From positions 1-6,363 of the forward strand of contig JASLGD010000141.1 in the NCBI GenBank assembly GCA_030150305.1: a stretch of DNA of 6,363 nt, read 5' to 3'. The position numbers and the translations under genes are program-made. Below the pieces are notes generated by a model. That model made no database searches and was not told the DNA's origin. It worked only from the letters and a program-made list of their open reading frames with translations. Position 1 is the stretch's first letter. Each line of letters begins with the position of its first letter. Of this stretch, positions 1 through 6,118 are shown piece after piece. The DNA comes from Caldimonas sp. GTDB taxonomy: Bacteria; Pseudomonadota; Gammaproteobacteria; Burkholderiales; Burkholderiaceae_C.

Positions 1-146
1 ATGCCGACCGCCGAGACGATCGAGTAGACGCCCTTCCACGGCTGCTCGCCGAGGCGCGCGATCGTCGCCGTCCGCCACGCCGGCGCGACGATCGATACGC
101 TGTGGATGCCGAGGAAGACGACGAGTCCGGCGATCAGGACGAGCAT
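1..146 (-). CDS. NnrU family membrane protein, N-terminal part (runs off the left edge)
   Basis: The minus-strand frame from the ATG at 146 gives 48 residues before the window ends. They start with a hydrophobic segment (about residues 2-14, LVLIAGLVVFLGI) followed by H15-S16, then WRTATIARLGE (24-34) and PWKGVYSIVSAVG (36-48). This order, a first membrane helix with GxHS followed by an arginine-containing loop and a PWKGxYSxVSxxG block, is what I know from NnrU-family integral membrane proteins. These are named after a gene linked to nitric oxide/nitrite reduction in denitrifiers, but most members have no proven role. The gene begins 43 bases after the stop of the efflux gene, same strand, with no terminator between, so co-transcription is plausible. 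No good ribosome binding site is seen (a GGAG lies about 20 bases upstream of the ATG, too far). The family call is fairly firm; function is unknown. Confidence 0.8.
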   Translation of the reverse strand, partial: MLVLIAGLVVFLGIHSVSIVAPAWRTATIARLGEQPWKGVYSIVSAVG

Positions 147-189
147 GCGCGATTGTGGCGCGGAACTCCGGCGCCGCGGCCCGCAACGA

Positions 190-1422
190 TCAGGCGGCGC
201 TCGGCTGCGGCACCGCAGGTCGCAGGTGCGGCTTGACCCACAGCCACGCGACGACGCCGATCGACATCATCGCCAGCGACGTCACGGCGAGCGCGACCGG
301 CGAATGCATGACGACCGGAGCGACGGCGCCGGCGACGATGCCGTTCGCGCTGCTGCCGACGAACGCCTGCAGCGAAGACGCCATGCCGCGCCGCTCGGGC
401 ACGAGGTCGAGGACCATGAGCGTGACCACCGGAACCATCGTCGCCCAGCCGAACGCGTAGAGCGCGATCGGGAACAGCGCCCACCACGGCGACGGTGCGA
501 ACAGCAGGTTGAGGATCACGTTGACGATCGCGACCGCGGCCATGACGACGAAGCCCAGGCGGATCTGGCGCGTCGGCTTGACGCGGCCGGCCATGCGGCC
601 GGAGACGTACGCGCCCGACGTGATGCCGGCGATCGTGAGGACGAAGAACCAGAAGAACTGCGACGGCGGCAAGGCGAGGATCTCGCCGAGGAAGATCGGC
701 GCCGACAGCACGTACAGGAACATGCCGTTGAACGGGATGCCGCTCGCCAGCGCGAGCATGAGGAAGCGCGGATTGCTCGCCAGGCTCCAGTAGCCGCGCA
801 GCAGGTTGGCGACGTTGAACGGCTGCTTGTGCGTCTCGTGCAGCGTCTCCGGCAGCAGCCGCCAGTTGAGCGCGAGGAGCGCGATGCCGACCGCGGTCAG
901 GAGCCAGAAGATCGAAGGCCAGCCGGCGTGCGTGAAGAGAAAGCCGCCGACCATCGGCGCGATCGCCGGCGCGACGCCGAAGTAGATCGTCACCTGCGAC
1001 ATCACGCGCTGCGCGTCGGCGGGCGGGAACATGTCGCGGATGACGGCGCGCGAGACGACGATTCCCGCACCGGCCGACATGCCCTGCAGCGCGCGGAAGA
1101 AGACGAGCGCGCCGATGTGGCGCGAGAGCGCGCAGCCGACCGAGGCGAGCGTGAAGACGACGAGGCCGCCGAGGACGATCGGCCGCCGGCCGAAGCTGTC
1201 GGAGAGCGCGCCGTGGAACAGGTTCATCACGGCGAAGCCGAACAGGTACGCCGACAGCGTCTGCTGCATCTCGACCGGGTTGGCGCCGATCGCCTGGGCG
1301 ATGCCGGTGAAGGCCGGCAGGTACGTGTCGATCGAGAACGGCCCGAGCATGCCGAGGCACGCGAGCAGGACGGCGAGCGCCCAGCTCGGCGCCTGCCAGA
1401 TCGTTCGTGCGTCGGGGTTCAT
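190..1422 (-). CDS. Bcr/CflA-type multidrug efflux MFS transporter
   Basis: This 410-residue protein is a full-length major facilitator of the DHA1, Bcr/CflA subgroup, expected to be an inner-membrane drug/proton antiporter with 12 helices. Visible signatures are the first helix with GPFSIDTYLPAF (27-38, Bcr-like D32 and Y34), motif A in the loop between helices 2 and 3 (G71 to P81, GALSDSFGRRP), motif B around RALQGMSAGAG (110-120) with the conserved R110, and a motif C-like antiporter segment GVAPAIAPMVGG (149-160). The tail after the last helix is short and proline-rich. The ATG at 1422 is the only sensible start: the protein begins just before helix 1. No clear Shine-Dalgarno sequence precedes it. 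It lies about 53 bases behind the 3' end of rnpB, so it either uses a promoter inside that short gap or is reached by read-through. The substrate cannot be read from the sequence; bicyclomycin, chloramphenicol, florfenicol and sulfonamide are exported by known relatives. Confidence 0.93.
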   Translation of the reverse strand: MNPDARTIWQAPSWALAVLLACLGMLGPFSIDTYLPAFTGIAQAIGANPVEMQQTLSAYLFGFAVMNLFHGALSDSFGRRPIVLGGLVVFTLASVGCALSRHIGALVFFRALQGMSAGAGIVVSRAVIRDMFPPADAQRVMSQVTIYFGVAPAIAPMVGGFLFTHAGWPSIFWLLTAVGIALLALNWRLLPETLHETHKQPFNVANLLRGYWSLASNPRFLMLALASGIPFNGMFLYVLSAPIFLGEILALPPSQFFWFFVLTIAGITSGAYVSGRMAGRVKPTRQIRLGFVVMAAVAIVNVILNLLFAPSPWWALFPIALYAFGWATMVPVVTLMVLDLVPERRGMASSLQAFVGSSANGIVAGAVAPVVMHSPVALAVTSLAMMSIGVVAWLWVKPHLRPAVPQPSAA

Positions 1423-1475
1423 CGCTGGCTGCCGTCGACCATGGCACGCGGCGCGCCAGGGGGCCGAGAAAAAGT

Positions 1476-1837
1476 GTGAAGCGAGCCGATAGGCCGGATT
1501 CTGTGCGGACCCGCGACCTTGCGATCGCGGGCCGTGGCCGCCATTCGTCTGGGCCGGACATCGCTGCCCGGCTCGGTGCTACCTACCCGCCGGCTCGTGC
1601 GGGACCACACTTCGAGGCGAGCGCCGAAGCGCCCGCCCGCGCCGGCCTATTTGGTATTGCTGCGCGTAGAGATTGCCCGTTTCACCCGGCGCCGCCTCGC
1701 GGCCGCGCCGACTCGTCTCTGTTGCTCTGATCCTCACCTCGCGGTGGACAGCCGTTAGCTGCTACGCCGCCCTGTGCAGTCCGGACCTTCCTCACGTGTC
1801 GCCGAAGCGACGCGCGCGGCGGCCTGGCCCGCTTCAC
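1476..1837 (-). ncRNA. rnpB: RNase P RNA (M1 RNA), bacterial type A
   Basis: This is the catalytic RNA that removes 5' leaders from tRNA precursors, together with the RnpA protein. On the minus strand the 5' end GTGAAGCGGGCC (1837-1826) can pair over 12 bases, one of them G-U, with GGCTCGCTTCAC at the 3' end (1487-1476), forming helix P1. Conserved blocks follow in the expected order: GAGGAAGGTCCGGAC (5' strand of P4, 1793-1779), GAGACGAGTC (1719-1710), GGGTGAAACGG, CCAAATAGGC, and CACAGAATCCGGCCTATCGG (3' strand of P4, 1505-1486). The length of about 362 bases compares with 377 in E. coli. The conserved blocks most resemble betaproteobacterial examples I remember. P4 carries a paired base change described under findings. 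A run of five U follows the 3' end (1473-1469) and may contribute to termination. The exact ends are inferred from P1 and the promoter. Confidence 0.96.
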
Positions 1838-1843
1838 GTCGCG

Positions 1844-1872
1844 ATTATCGGCGGCCCGTGGGCGCTGTTGCG
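1844..1872 (-). promoter_or_regulatory. Probable rnpB promoter
   Basis: On the minus strand a GATAAT hexamer (1849-1844) matches the sigma-70 -10 consensus at five of six positions. It sits six bases before the inferred first base of rnpB at 1837, which is the normal distance to a transcription start. The matching -35 region is weak: CGCAAC or GCAACA at 1872-1866 lies 16-17 bases upstream and shares only about half of TTGACA. The -10 call is supported by its position; the -35 is tentative. Confidence 0.6.
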
Positions 1873-1900
1873 TCCATGCGAGTCTTGAGCAAGCGCAAGG

Positions 1901-1928
1901 TCGAAGCCGTGCGGCCGCTCGCTAGAAT
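1901..1928 (+). promoter_or_regulatory. Probable promoter of the small secreted-protein gene
   Basis: TAGAAT at 1923-1928, in the context GCTAGAATGCG, is a good -10 box of the form commonly seen in betaproteobacteria. A partial -35 match, TCGAAG at 1901-1906, lies 16 bases upstream. Transcription would begin near 1935, giving a leader of about 150 bases before the ATG at 2087. This promoter is divergent from that of rnpB, with the two -10 boxes about 75 bases apart. Confidence 0.5.
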
Positions 1929-2007
1929 GCGCCCCTGCGGGGTCACGGGCCCGCTCTCGGCGCGTCAACCGAACCCCCGTTGGCGCGTTCTCTGGTGGTC
2001 TCGCTCT

Positions 2008-2021
2008 TGCCATGCATGGCA
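2008..2021. repeat. 14-base perfect palindrome in the leader of the small secreted-protein gene
   Basis: The sequence TGCCATGCATGGCA is a perfect inverted repeat without spacer. It lies about 75 bases after the predicted transcription start and 65 bases before the start codon at 2087. It could be an operator for a dimeric regulator or be accidental; nothing else in the sequence decides this. The ATG inside it is in frame with the downstream gene but has no ribosome binding site. Confidence 0.3.
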
Positions 2022-2086
2022 CGGAAGGGCGGCGACTCTCTTTCCAATGCCCCTTCCCTTTCAATGCAACGTTCAGGAGTAACCGA

Positions 2087-2485
2087 ATGAAAACCAAACT
2101 CGTTCTGGGAGCAGTCGCCGCGGCCGTCGCCGTCTTCTCGCAAGGCGCGTTCGCGCAAGCCGCTTCGTCGCCGACCCGCGCCGAAGTCAAGGCGGAAGCC
2201 AAGAAGAGCCACACGCCCGCGGGCGAGGCCACCGGCTCGGTGACCCCGAGCAAGAGCTCGAACACGACCAAGGAAGAGCGCAAGGCGCAGACCAAGGCCG
2301 ATCGTTCCTCGGGCCAGCTGAAGGCCACCGGCGAAGCCGGCGACCTCGCCGGGACGCAGCCGGGCAAGGGCTCGGAAGTCGATCGCACGGCGCGCAAGGC
2401 GGACACCAAGGCCGCGGTCAAGGCGGGCAAGACCCAGCCCGCCGGCGAAGCCGCGCAACCCGCCGGCGAAAAGCCGATGAAGTAA
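2087..2485 (+). CDS. Small secreted, low-complexity cationic protein of unknown function
   Basis: The ATG at 2087 is chosen because CAGGAG (2075-2080) sits at proper distance and the protein then begins with a classical signal peptide: MKTK, a hydrophobic stretch (about 5-18), and a likely cleavage after AFA at residue 23. An in-frame upstream ATG at 2012 would bury the signal peptide and lacks a binding site. The mature part (about 109 residues) is rich in Lys, Ala, Glu, Thr, Gly and Ser, and contains no Cys, Trp, Tyr, Phe or Ile. By count it carries about 20 basic and 13 acidic residues, so it should be disordered, cationic and probably periplasmic. Three imperfect units ending in GEA (G46, G82, G120) recur about every 37 residues. 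It resembles small exported Ala/Lys-rich hypothetical proteins of Burkholderiales from memory, but I recognise no domain and assign no function. It is the only plus-strand gene and has its own promoter and terminator. Confidence 0.85.
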   Translation: MKTKLVLGAVAAAVAVFSQGAFAQAASSPTRAEVKAEAKKSHTPAGEATGSVTPSKSSNTTKEERKAQTKADRSSGQLKATGEAGDLAGTQPGKGSEVDRTARKADTKAAVKAGKTQPAGEAAQPAGEKPMK

Positions 2486-2522
2486 GAGCTGCCCTGGCGC
2501 CGCACGTCGGCGCCGCAGCCCG

Positions 2523-2552
2523 AAAGGCGACTCCCGGCGGAGTCGCCTTTTT
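2523..2552 (+). terminator. Intrinsic terminator of the small secreted-protein gene
   Basis: GGCGACTCC (2526-2534) and GGAGTCGCC (2539-2547) form a perfect nine-base stem closed by the four-base loop CGGC. A run of five T follows (2548-2552). Three A upstream (2523-2525) extend the stem by pairing with the first T residues. It lies 38 bases after the stop codon of the plus-strand gene. On the minus strand the hairpin is followed by only three T, so it would end transcription arriving from pyrC less efficiently. Confidence 0.93.
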
Positions 2553-2634
2553 CGTTGCCTCTTCGTTTTCCTCTTTGTTTGCCGAATCTGCTCGGCTCTT
2601 CGCCGCCGCGCGCGCCTGACGGACGTCGCGGACC

Positions 2635-2877
2635 GTTGCCGCGCGAATAGTCGAACTGCCGGATCGGCCGGATCGCGTGCTCGTGCGGCAGCTCCGCCCA
2701 GCCGCACAGGCCCGCCTTTTTCCAGTTGCCGTAGGCGCGCCGGATGCTCGTCTCGCCGAACGTCGACAGCTCGTCGAGGATGAGGTCGATCTCGGCCGCC
2801 GGCGAGTTGTCGGCGTCGATGAGGAGCGCGATGCGCGGCGGACGGTCGATCGCCATGCGACCGTTGCCCGCGTTCAT
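2635..2877 (-). pseudogene. Truncated NYN-domain (LabA/DUF88-type) protein gene, N-terminal part only
   Basis: From the ATG at 2877 the frame reads MNAGNGRMAIDRPPR, then IALLIDADNSPAAEIDLIL (16-34), RRAYGNWKK (46-54) and a segment ending IRPIRQFDYSRGN (69-81). This matches the start of bacterial NYN-domain proteins, PIN-like putative RNases; the Asp in LIDADN is one of the metal-binding acids. In those proteins the last segment leads directly into a NATDxxLVIDAMD block and later an SDxDF block, which carry the other acids. Here homology stops after residue 81. The frame stays open to 1834, but that run-on is antisense to the secreted-protein gene and the start of rnpB and looks like nothing. 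None of the three minus frames immediately beyond 2635 restores the domain. The start overlaps the pyrC stop as ATGA, so it would be translationally coupled. I call it a remnant; a gene caller may report a 347-residue chimera. An alternative start is the second Met at 2856. Confidence 0.7.
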
Positions 2878-3908
2878 GGCTCGAGGCGCCAGGCGAGCGT
2901 CTCGCCGCCGCGTAGCGGCTTGACCTCGGCATCGCCGAACGGCAACGACTCGGGCACCGTCCACGCCGACTTGCGCAGCGTCACCGTCGACGCGTTCGGC
3001 GCCAGTCCGTAGAACGCCGGCCCCGCGAGGCTCGCGAACGTCTCGAGTCGGTCGAGCGCGCCGGCCGCGTCGAACGCCTCGGCGTACAGCTCGAGCGCGC
3101 TGAACGCGGTGTAGCAGCCGGCGCAGCCACTCGCGTGCTCCTTCAGCACGGCAGCGTGCGGCGCGCTGTCGGTGCCGAGGAAGAAGCGTCCCGTGGCCGA
3201 GGTCGCGGCGGCGACGAGCGCGCGGCGGTGCTCCTCGCGCTTGAGCACCGGCAGACAGTAGTAGTGCGGCCGCAGGCCGCCCGTGAAGATCGCGTTGCGG
3301 TTGTAGAGCAGGTGGTGCGCGGTGATCGTCCCCGCGGTCAGCGGCCCGGCGTCGGCGACGTACTGCGCGCCTTCGCGCGTCGTGACGTGCTCGAGGACGA
3401 TGCGAAGCGCGGGGAAGTCGCGGCGCAGCCTGGCGAGATGACGGTCGATGAAGACCGCCTCGCGGTCGAAGACGTCGACCGCCGGATCGGTGACTTCGCC
3501 GTGGACGAGGAGGACGATGCCTTCGCGCTCGGCGGCGGCGAGCGTGGCAGCGACCTTGCGCAGGTCCGTGACGCCGGCGTCGCTGTGCGTCGTCGCCCCA
3601 GCCGGATAGAGCTTGATCGCGACGACGCCGGCGGCTCGCGCTTGCGCCATCTCGGCCGGCGGCGTCGCGTCGGTGAGGTAGAGCGTCATCAGCGGCTCGA
3701 ACGTGCTGCCCGGCGGCACCGCCGCGACGATGCGGTCGCGGTACGCGAGCGCCTGCGCGACGGTCGCGACCGGCGGCCGCAGGTTCGGCATGATGATCGC
3801 GCGGCCGAACTGGCGCGCGCTGTGCGGCACGACCGAGCGCATCGCGTCGCCGTCGCGCACGTGCAGGTGCCAGTCGTCGGGGCGGACGATCGTGAGCGTC
3901 TGGGTCAC
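2874..3908 (-). CDS. pyrC: Dihydroorotase (PyrC, single-domain type)
   Basis: The 344-residue enzyme interconverts N-carbamoyl-aspartate and dihydroorotate, the third step of de novo pyrimidine synthesis, in the cytosol. All metal and substrate ligands of the E. coli PyrC type are visible: H14 and H16 in HLHVRDG, the carboxylated lysine K99 in KLYPAGATTHSDAGV, H136 in HGEV, H174 in LEHVTT, and the catalytic D247 in GTDSAPH. Each is offset by three residues from E. coli numbering. NRNAIFTGG (203-211) is also conserved. Length is normal, so the gene should be intact. The start is GTG at 3908, preceded by GGGAG nine bases upstream; an ATG at 3924 lies in another frame. The gene follows gltL by 70 bases and its stop overlaps the next start as ATGA. 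A local promoter in the 70-base gap is possible but not evident. Confidence 0.97.
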   Translation of the reverse strand: MTQTLTIVRPDDWHLHVRDGDAMRSVVPHSARQFGRAIIMPNLRPPVATVAQALAYRDRIVAAVPPGSTFEPLMTLYLTDATPPAEMAQARAAGVVAIKLYPAGATTHSDAGVTDLRKVAATLAAAEREGIVLLVHGEVTDPAVDVFDREAVFIDRHLARLRRDFPALRIVLEHVTTREGAQYVADAGPLTAGTITAHHLLYNRNAIFTGGLRPHYYCLPVLKREEHRRALVAAATSATGRFFLGTDSAPHAAVLKEHASGCAGCYTAFSALELYAEAFDAAGALDRLETFASLAGPAFYGLAPNASTVTLRKSAWTVPESLPFGDAEVKPLRGGETLAWRLEP

Positions 3909-3978
3909 GCGGCGATTCTCCCATCCGCCGCGCGCCGACGACGCCGTCGCGGTGCGGCGGCGGTCGCCGGCACGCCGC

Positions 3979-4713
3979 TCAGTGCTGCAGGATCTTCGAG
4001 AGGAAGTCCTTGGCGCGCGCGGAGCGACCGTCGGGGTTGCCGAAGAACTCGTCGCGGGTGCAATCCTCGACGATCTTGCCCGCGTCCATGAAGATGACGC
4101 GATGGCTCACCTTGCGCGCGAAGCCCATCTCGTGCGTCACGACCATCATCGTCATGCCCTCCTGCGCGAGCGCGACCATGACGTCGAGCACCTCGCCGAC
4201 CATCTCCGGGTCGAGCGCCGAGGTCGGCTCGTCGAACAGCATGACGATCGGGTCCATGCTGAGCGCGCGCGCGATCGCGACGCGCTGCTGCTGCCCACCC
4301 GAGAGCTGGCCCGGGAACTTGTCCTTGTGGGCGGCGAGGCCGACGCGGCTCAGCATCTTCATGCCGCGCGCGAGCGCGTCGGCCTGCGTGCGGCCGAGGA
4401 CCTTGATCTGCGCGAGCGTCAGGTTCTGGGTGACCGTGAGGTGCGGGAACAGCTCGAAGTGCTGGAACACCATGCCGACGCGCGAGCGCAGCTTCGGCAG
4501 GTTGGTCTTCGGGTCGGAGAGCGAGATGCCGTCGACGACGATGTCGCCCTTCTGGAACGGCTCGAGCGCGTTGACCGTCTTGATCAGCGTCGACTTGCCC
4601 GATCCCGAAGGGCCGCAGACGACGACGACCTCACCCTTGTTGATCGTCGTCGTGCAGTCGGTCAGCACCTGGAAGGTGCCGTACCACTTGGAAACGTCTT
4701 TGATGTCGATCAT
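3979..4713 (-). CDS. gltL: Glutamate/aspartate ABC transporter ATP-binding protein
   Basis: This 244-residue ATPase powers the polar amino acid importer formed with GltI, GltJ and GltK at the inner face of the cytoplasmic membrane. Its motifs are complete: Walker A GPSGSGKS (34-41), Q-loop Q84, signature LSGGQQQR (137-144), Walker B IVMLFDEP (156-163) with E162, D-loop SALD (165-168) and switch histidine H194. Length and the HEMGFAR segment (194-200) are typical of the GlnQ/GltL family. The ATG at 4713 begins MIDIKDVSKWYG, the usual start, 17 bases after the gltK stop. The ribosome binding site is weak (only GAG upstream), which fits translation continuing from gltK. GltL is favoured over GlnQ because of the two preceding GltJ/GltK-like permeases. 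Confidence 0.95.
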   Translation of the reverse strand: MIDIKDVSKWYGTFQVLTDCTTTINKGEVVVVCGPSGSGKSTLIKTVNALEPFQKGDIVVDGISLSDPKTNLPKLRSRVGMVFQHFELFPHLTVTQNLTLAQIKVLGRTQADALARGMKMLSRVGLAAHKDKFPGQLSGGQQQRVAIARALSMDPIVMLFDEPTSALDPEMVGEVLDVMVALAQEGMTMMVVTHEMGFARKVSHRVIFMDAGKIVEDCTRDEFFGNPDGRSARAKDFLSKILQH

Positions 4714-4730
4714 GGCGACGCTCGGTGCGC

Positions 4731-5399
4731 TCAGCGGATGATGGCGATTTTCCTCTGCAGCTGGCGCACGGCCATCGAGAGGGTGAAGCAGATGACGAAG
4801 TAGACGACCGCCGCGACGAGGTACGTCTCGACCGGCCGGTTGAAGTTCTTGCCGGCGACCTCGAAGCCCTTCAGCAGGTCGTAGGCGCCGATCGCGTAGA
4901 CGAGCGAGGTGTCCTGGAAGAGGATGATCGTCTGCGTCAGCAGCACCGGCAGCATGTTGCGGAACGCCTGCGGCAGCACGATCAGCTTCATGCACTGCGC
5001 GTACGACATGCCGACGGCGTAGCCCGCCGCGACCTGGCCTTTCGAGACCGACTGGATGCCGGCGCGCATGATCTCCGAGTAGTACGCCGCCTCGAAGACG
5101 GTGAACGTGATGATCGCCGACGTCTCGGCGCCGAGCGGGCGCCCGAGCAGCAGCGGGATCAGCAGGAAGAACCAGAGGATCACCATCACCAGCGGGATCG
5201 AGCGCAGCGTGTTGACGTACGCGGCCGCGACGTTGACCAGCAGCGGCTTTCCGGAAAGGCGCATCAGCGCCAGCAGCGTGCCGATCGCGATGCCGCCGAG
5301 CATCGCGATGATCGTCAGCTCGATCGAGAAGACGAGCCCCTTGAGGATGTAGTTCTGGACGAGCGCCCAGTTGAAGAGGCTGAAGTCGAGGTTCGTCAC
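4731..5399 (-). CDS. gltK: Glutamate/aspartate ABC transporter permease GltK
   Basis: The 222-residue protein is one of two permease subunits of the acidic amino acid importer, with about five membrane helices. The cytoplasmic EAA loop that docks on the ATPase is visible at about 103-146, with EAAYYSEIMRAG (103-114), the GI-S-KGQ pattern (114-122) and LPQA (142-145). NTLRSIPLV (63-71) before it is typical of the HisM/GltK family. The start is GTG at 5399, overlapping the gltJ stop by four bases (GTGA). Translation thus begins MTNLDFSLFNW; a G-rich stretch (GGGGG) lies just upstream. The longer open frame extending to 6191 runs antiparallel through gltJ in another frame and is not coding. The overlap implies coupled translation with gltJ. 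Confidence 0.94.
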   Translation of the reverse strand: MTNLDFSLFNWALVQNYILKGLVFSIELTIIAMLGGIAIGTLLALMRLSGKPLLVNVAAAYVNTLRSIPLVMVILWFFLLIPLLLGRPLGAETSAIITFTVFEAAYYSEIMRAGIQSVSKGQVAAGYAVGMSYAQCMKLIVLPQAFRNMLPVLLTQTIILFQDTSLVYAIGAYDLLKGFEVAGKNFNRPVETYLVAAVVYFVICFTLSMAVRQLQRKIAIIR

Positions 5400-6097
5400 G
5401 GCTTGCCCCCGATCATCCCGGGCACCTGCACCCGCGTCTCGATGAACGCGAAGATGCGGTTGACCGCGAACGCCGAGACGAAATAGAGCGCGGTGACGAC
5501 CAGGTAGATCTGGATGCCCTTCGACGTCTCCTCCTGCGCCTGCAGCGTGAAGGAGATCAGCTCGCCGATGCTGACGGCGAACGCGACCGACGTGTTCTTG
5601 ACGATGTTCATCGCCTCGCTCGTCATCGGCGGGATGATGATGCGATACGCGGTCGGCAGCAGGACGTAGCGGTAGGTCTGCGGCAGCGTCAGCCCCATCG
5701 CCAGGCCGGCGTAGCGCTGGCCCTTCGGCAGCGACTGGATTCCGGCGCGCACCTGCTCCGAGATTCGCGCCGAGGTGAAGAAGCCGATCGCGAAGACGAC
5801 GAGCACGAAGCTCGGCACCGCGCGCAGCGACAGGAAGATCGACGGGATGACGTGGTACCAGAGAAAGATCTGCACCAGCAGCGGGATGTCGCGGAAGAGC
5901 TCGGTCCACGCGTCGCCGATCAGGACGAGCAGCCGGCTCGGCGTCGTGCGCAGGATGCCGAACAGCGAGCCCACGATGAGCGCGACGATCAGCGACAGCA
6001 CGGCGAGCGAGATCGTCCAGCCCCAGGCGCGCATGAGCCAGTGGAGGTAGGTCTCCCCGCCTCCCGTGTCCTGAAGGAAGAACTCCCAATTCGCCAA
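5396..6097 (-). CDS. gltJ: Glutamate/aspartate ABC transporter permease GltJ
   Basis: The 233-residue protein is the partner permease of GltK. It has a hydrophobic first helix (about 28-50), the FRDIPLLVQIFLWY segment (68-81) and the EAA-type loop at about 108-150 (ARISEQVRAGIQSLPKGQ, then LPQTYRYVLLPTA), and it ends with a last helix near 200-220. Compared with GltK it carries the longer N-terminus with a loop between helices 2 and 3 that is usual for GltJ. The start is TTG at 6097: GGGAGGG lies four bases upstream (6108-6102), the residues MANWEFFLQD fit the family, and no ATG or GTG offers a better site. The gene is separated from gltI by 158 bases that include a terminator-like hairpin, so it is probably expressed at a lower level than gltI. 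Confidence 0.94.
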   Translation of the reverse strand: MANWEFFLQDTGGGETYLHWLMRAWGWTISLAVLSLIVALIVGSLFGILRTTPSRLLVLIGDAWTELFRDIPLLVQIFLWYHVIPSIFLSLRAVPSFVLVVFAIGFFTSARISEQVRAGIQSLPKGQRYAGLAMGLTLPQTYRYVLLPTAYRIIIPPMTSEAMNIVKNTSVAFAVSIGELISFTLQAQEETSKGIQIYLVVTALYFVSAFAVNRIFAFIETRVQVPGMIGGKP

Positions 6098-6118
6098 ACG
6101 GCCCTCCCAGGTGCCTTC

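Noticed and set aside
106..1479. Plus-strand open frame of 457 codons across the efflux gene
   Set aside because: It is antisense to a full-length MFS transporter, is dominated by Arg, Asp, Glu and Ala as expected of a GC-rich shadow frame, and has no recognisable domain.
134..1561. Minus-strand open frame of 475 codons overlapping the efflux gene in another frame
   Set aside because: It is an Arg/Ala/Pro-rich shift of the MFS frame and also runs into rnpB; the MFS frame is clearly the real one.
1476..1837. Small open frames on either strand within rnpB
   Set aside because: The region is explained fully as RNase P RNA by its conserved blocks and P1/P4 pairing.
2012..2086. Upstream ATG extending the small secreted protein by 25 residues
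   Set aside because: It has no ribosome binding site and would place a signal peptide inside the protein; the ATG at 2087 has CAGGAG upstream and a proper signal sequence.
1834..2634. Continuation of the NYN frame on the minus strand
   Set aside because: It shows no similarity to any known domain, is antisense to a gene with its own signal peptide, ribosome binding site and terminator, and its stop lies inside rnpB. The absence of stops is explained by GC content.
3135..4091. Plus-strand open frames across pyrC and gltL
   Set aside because: They are Arg/Asp/Glu-rich antisense frames of two well-supported enzymes and have no domain signatures.
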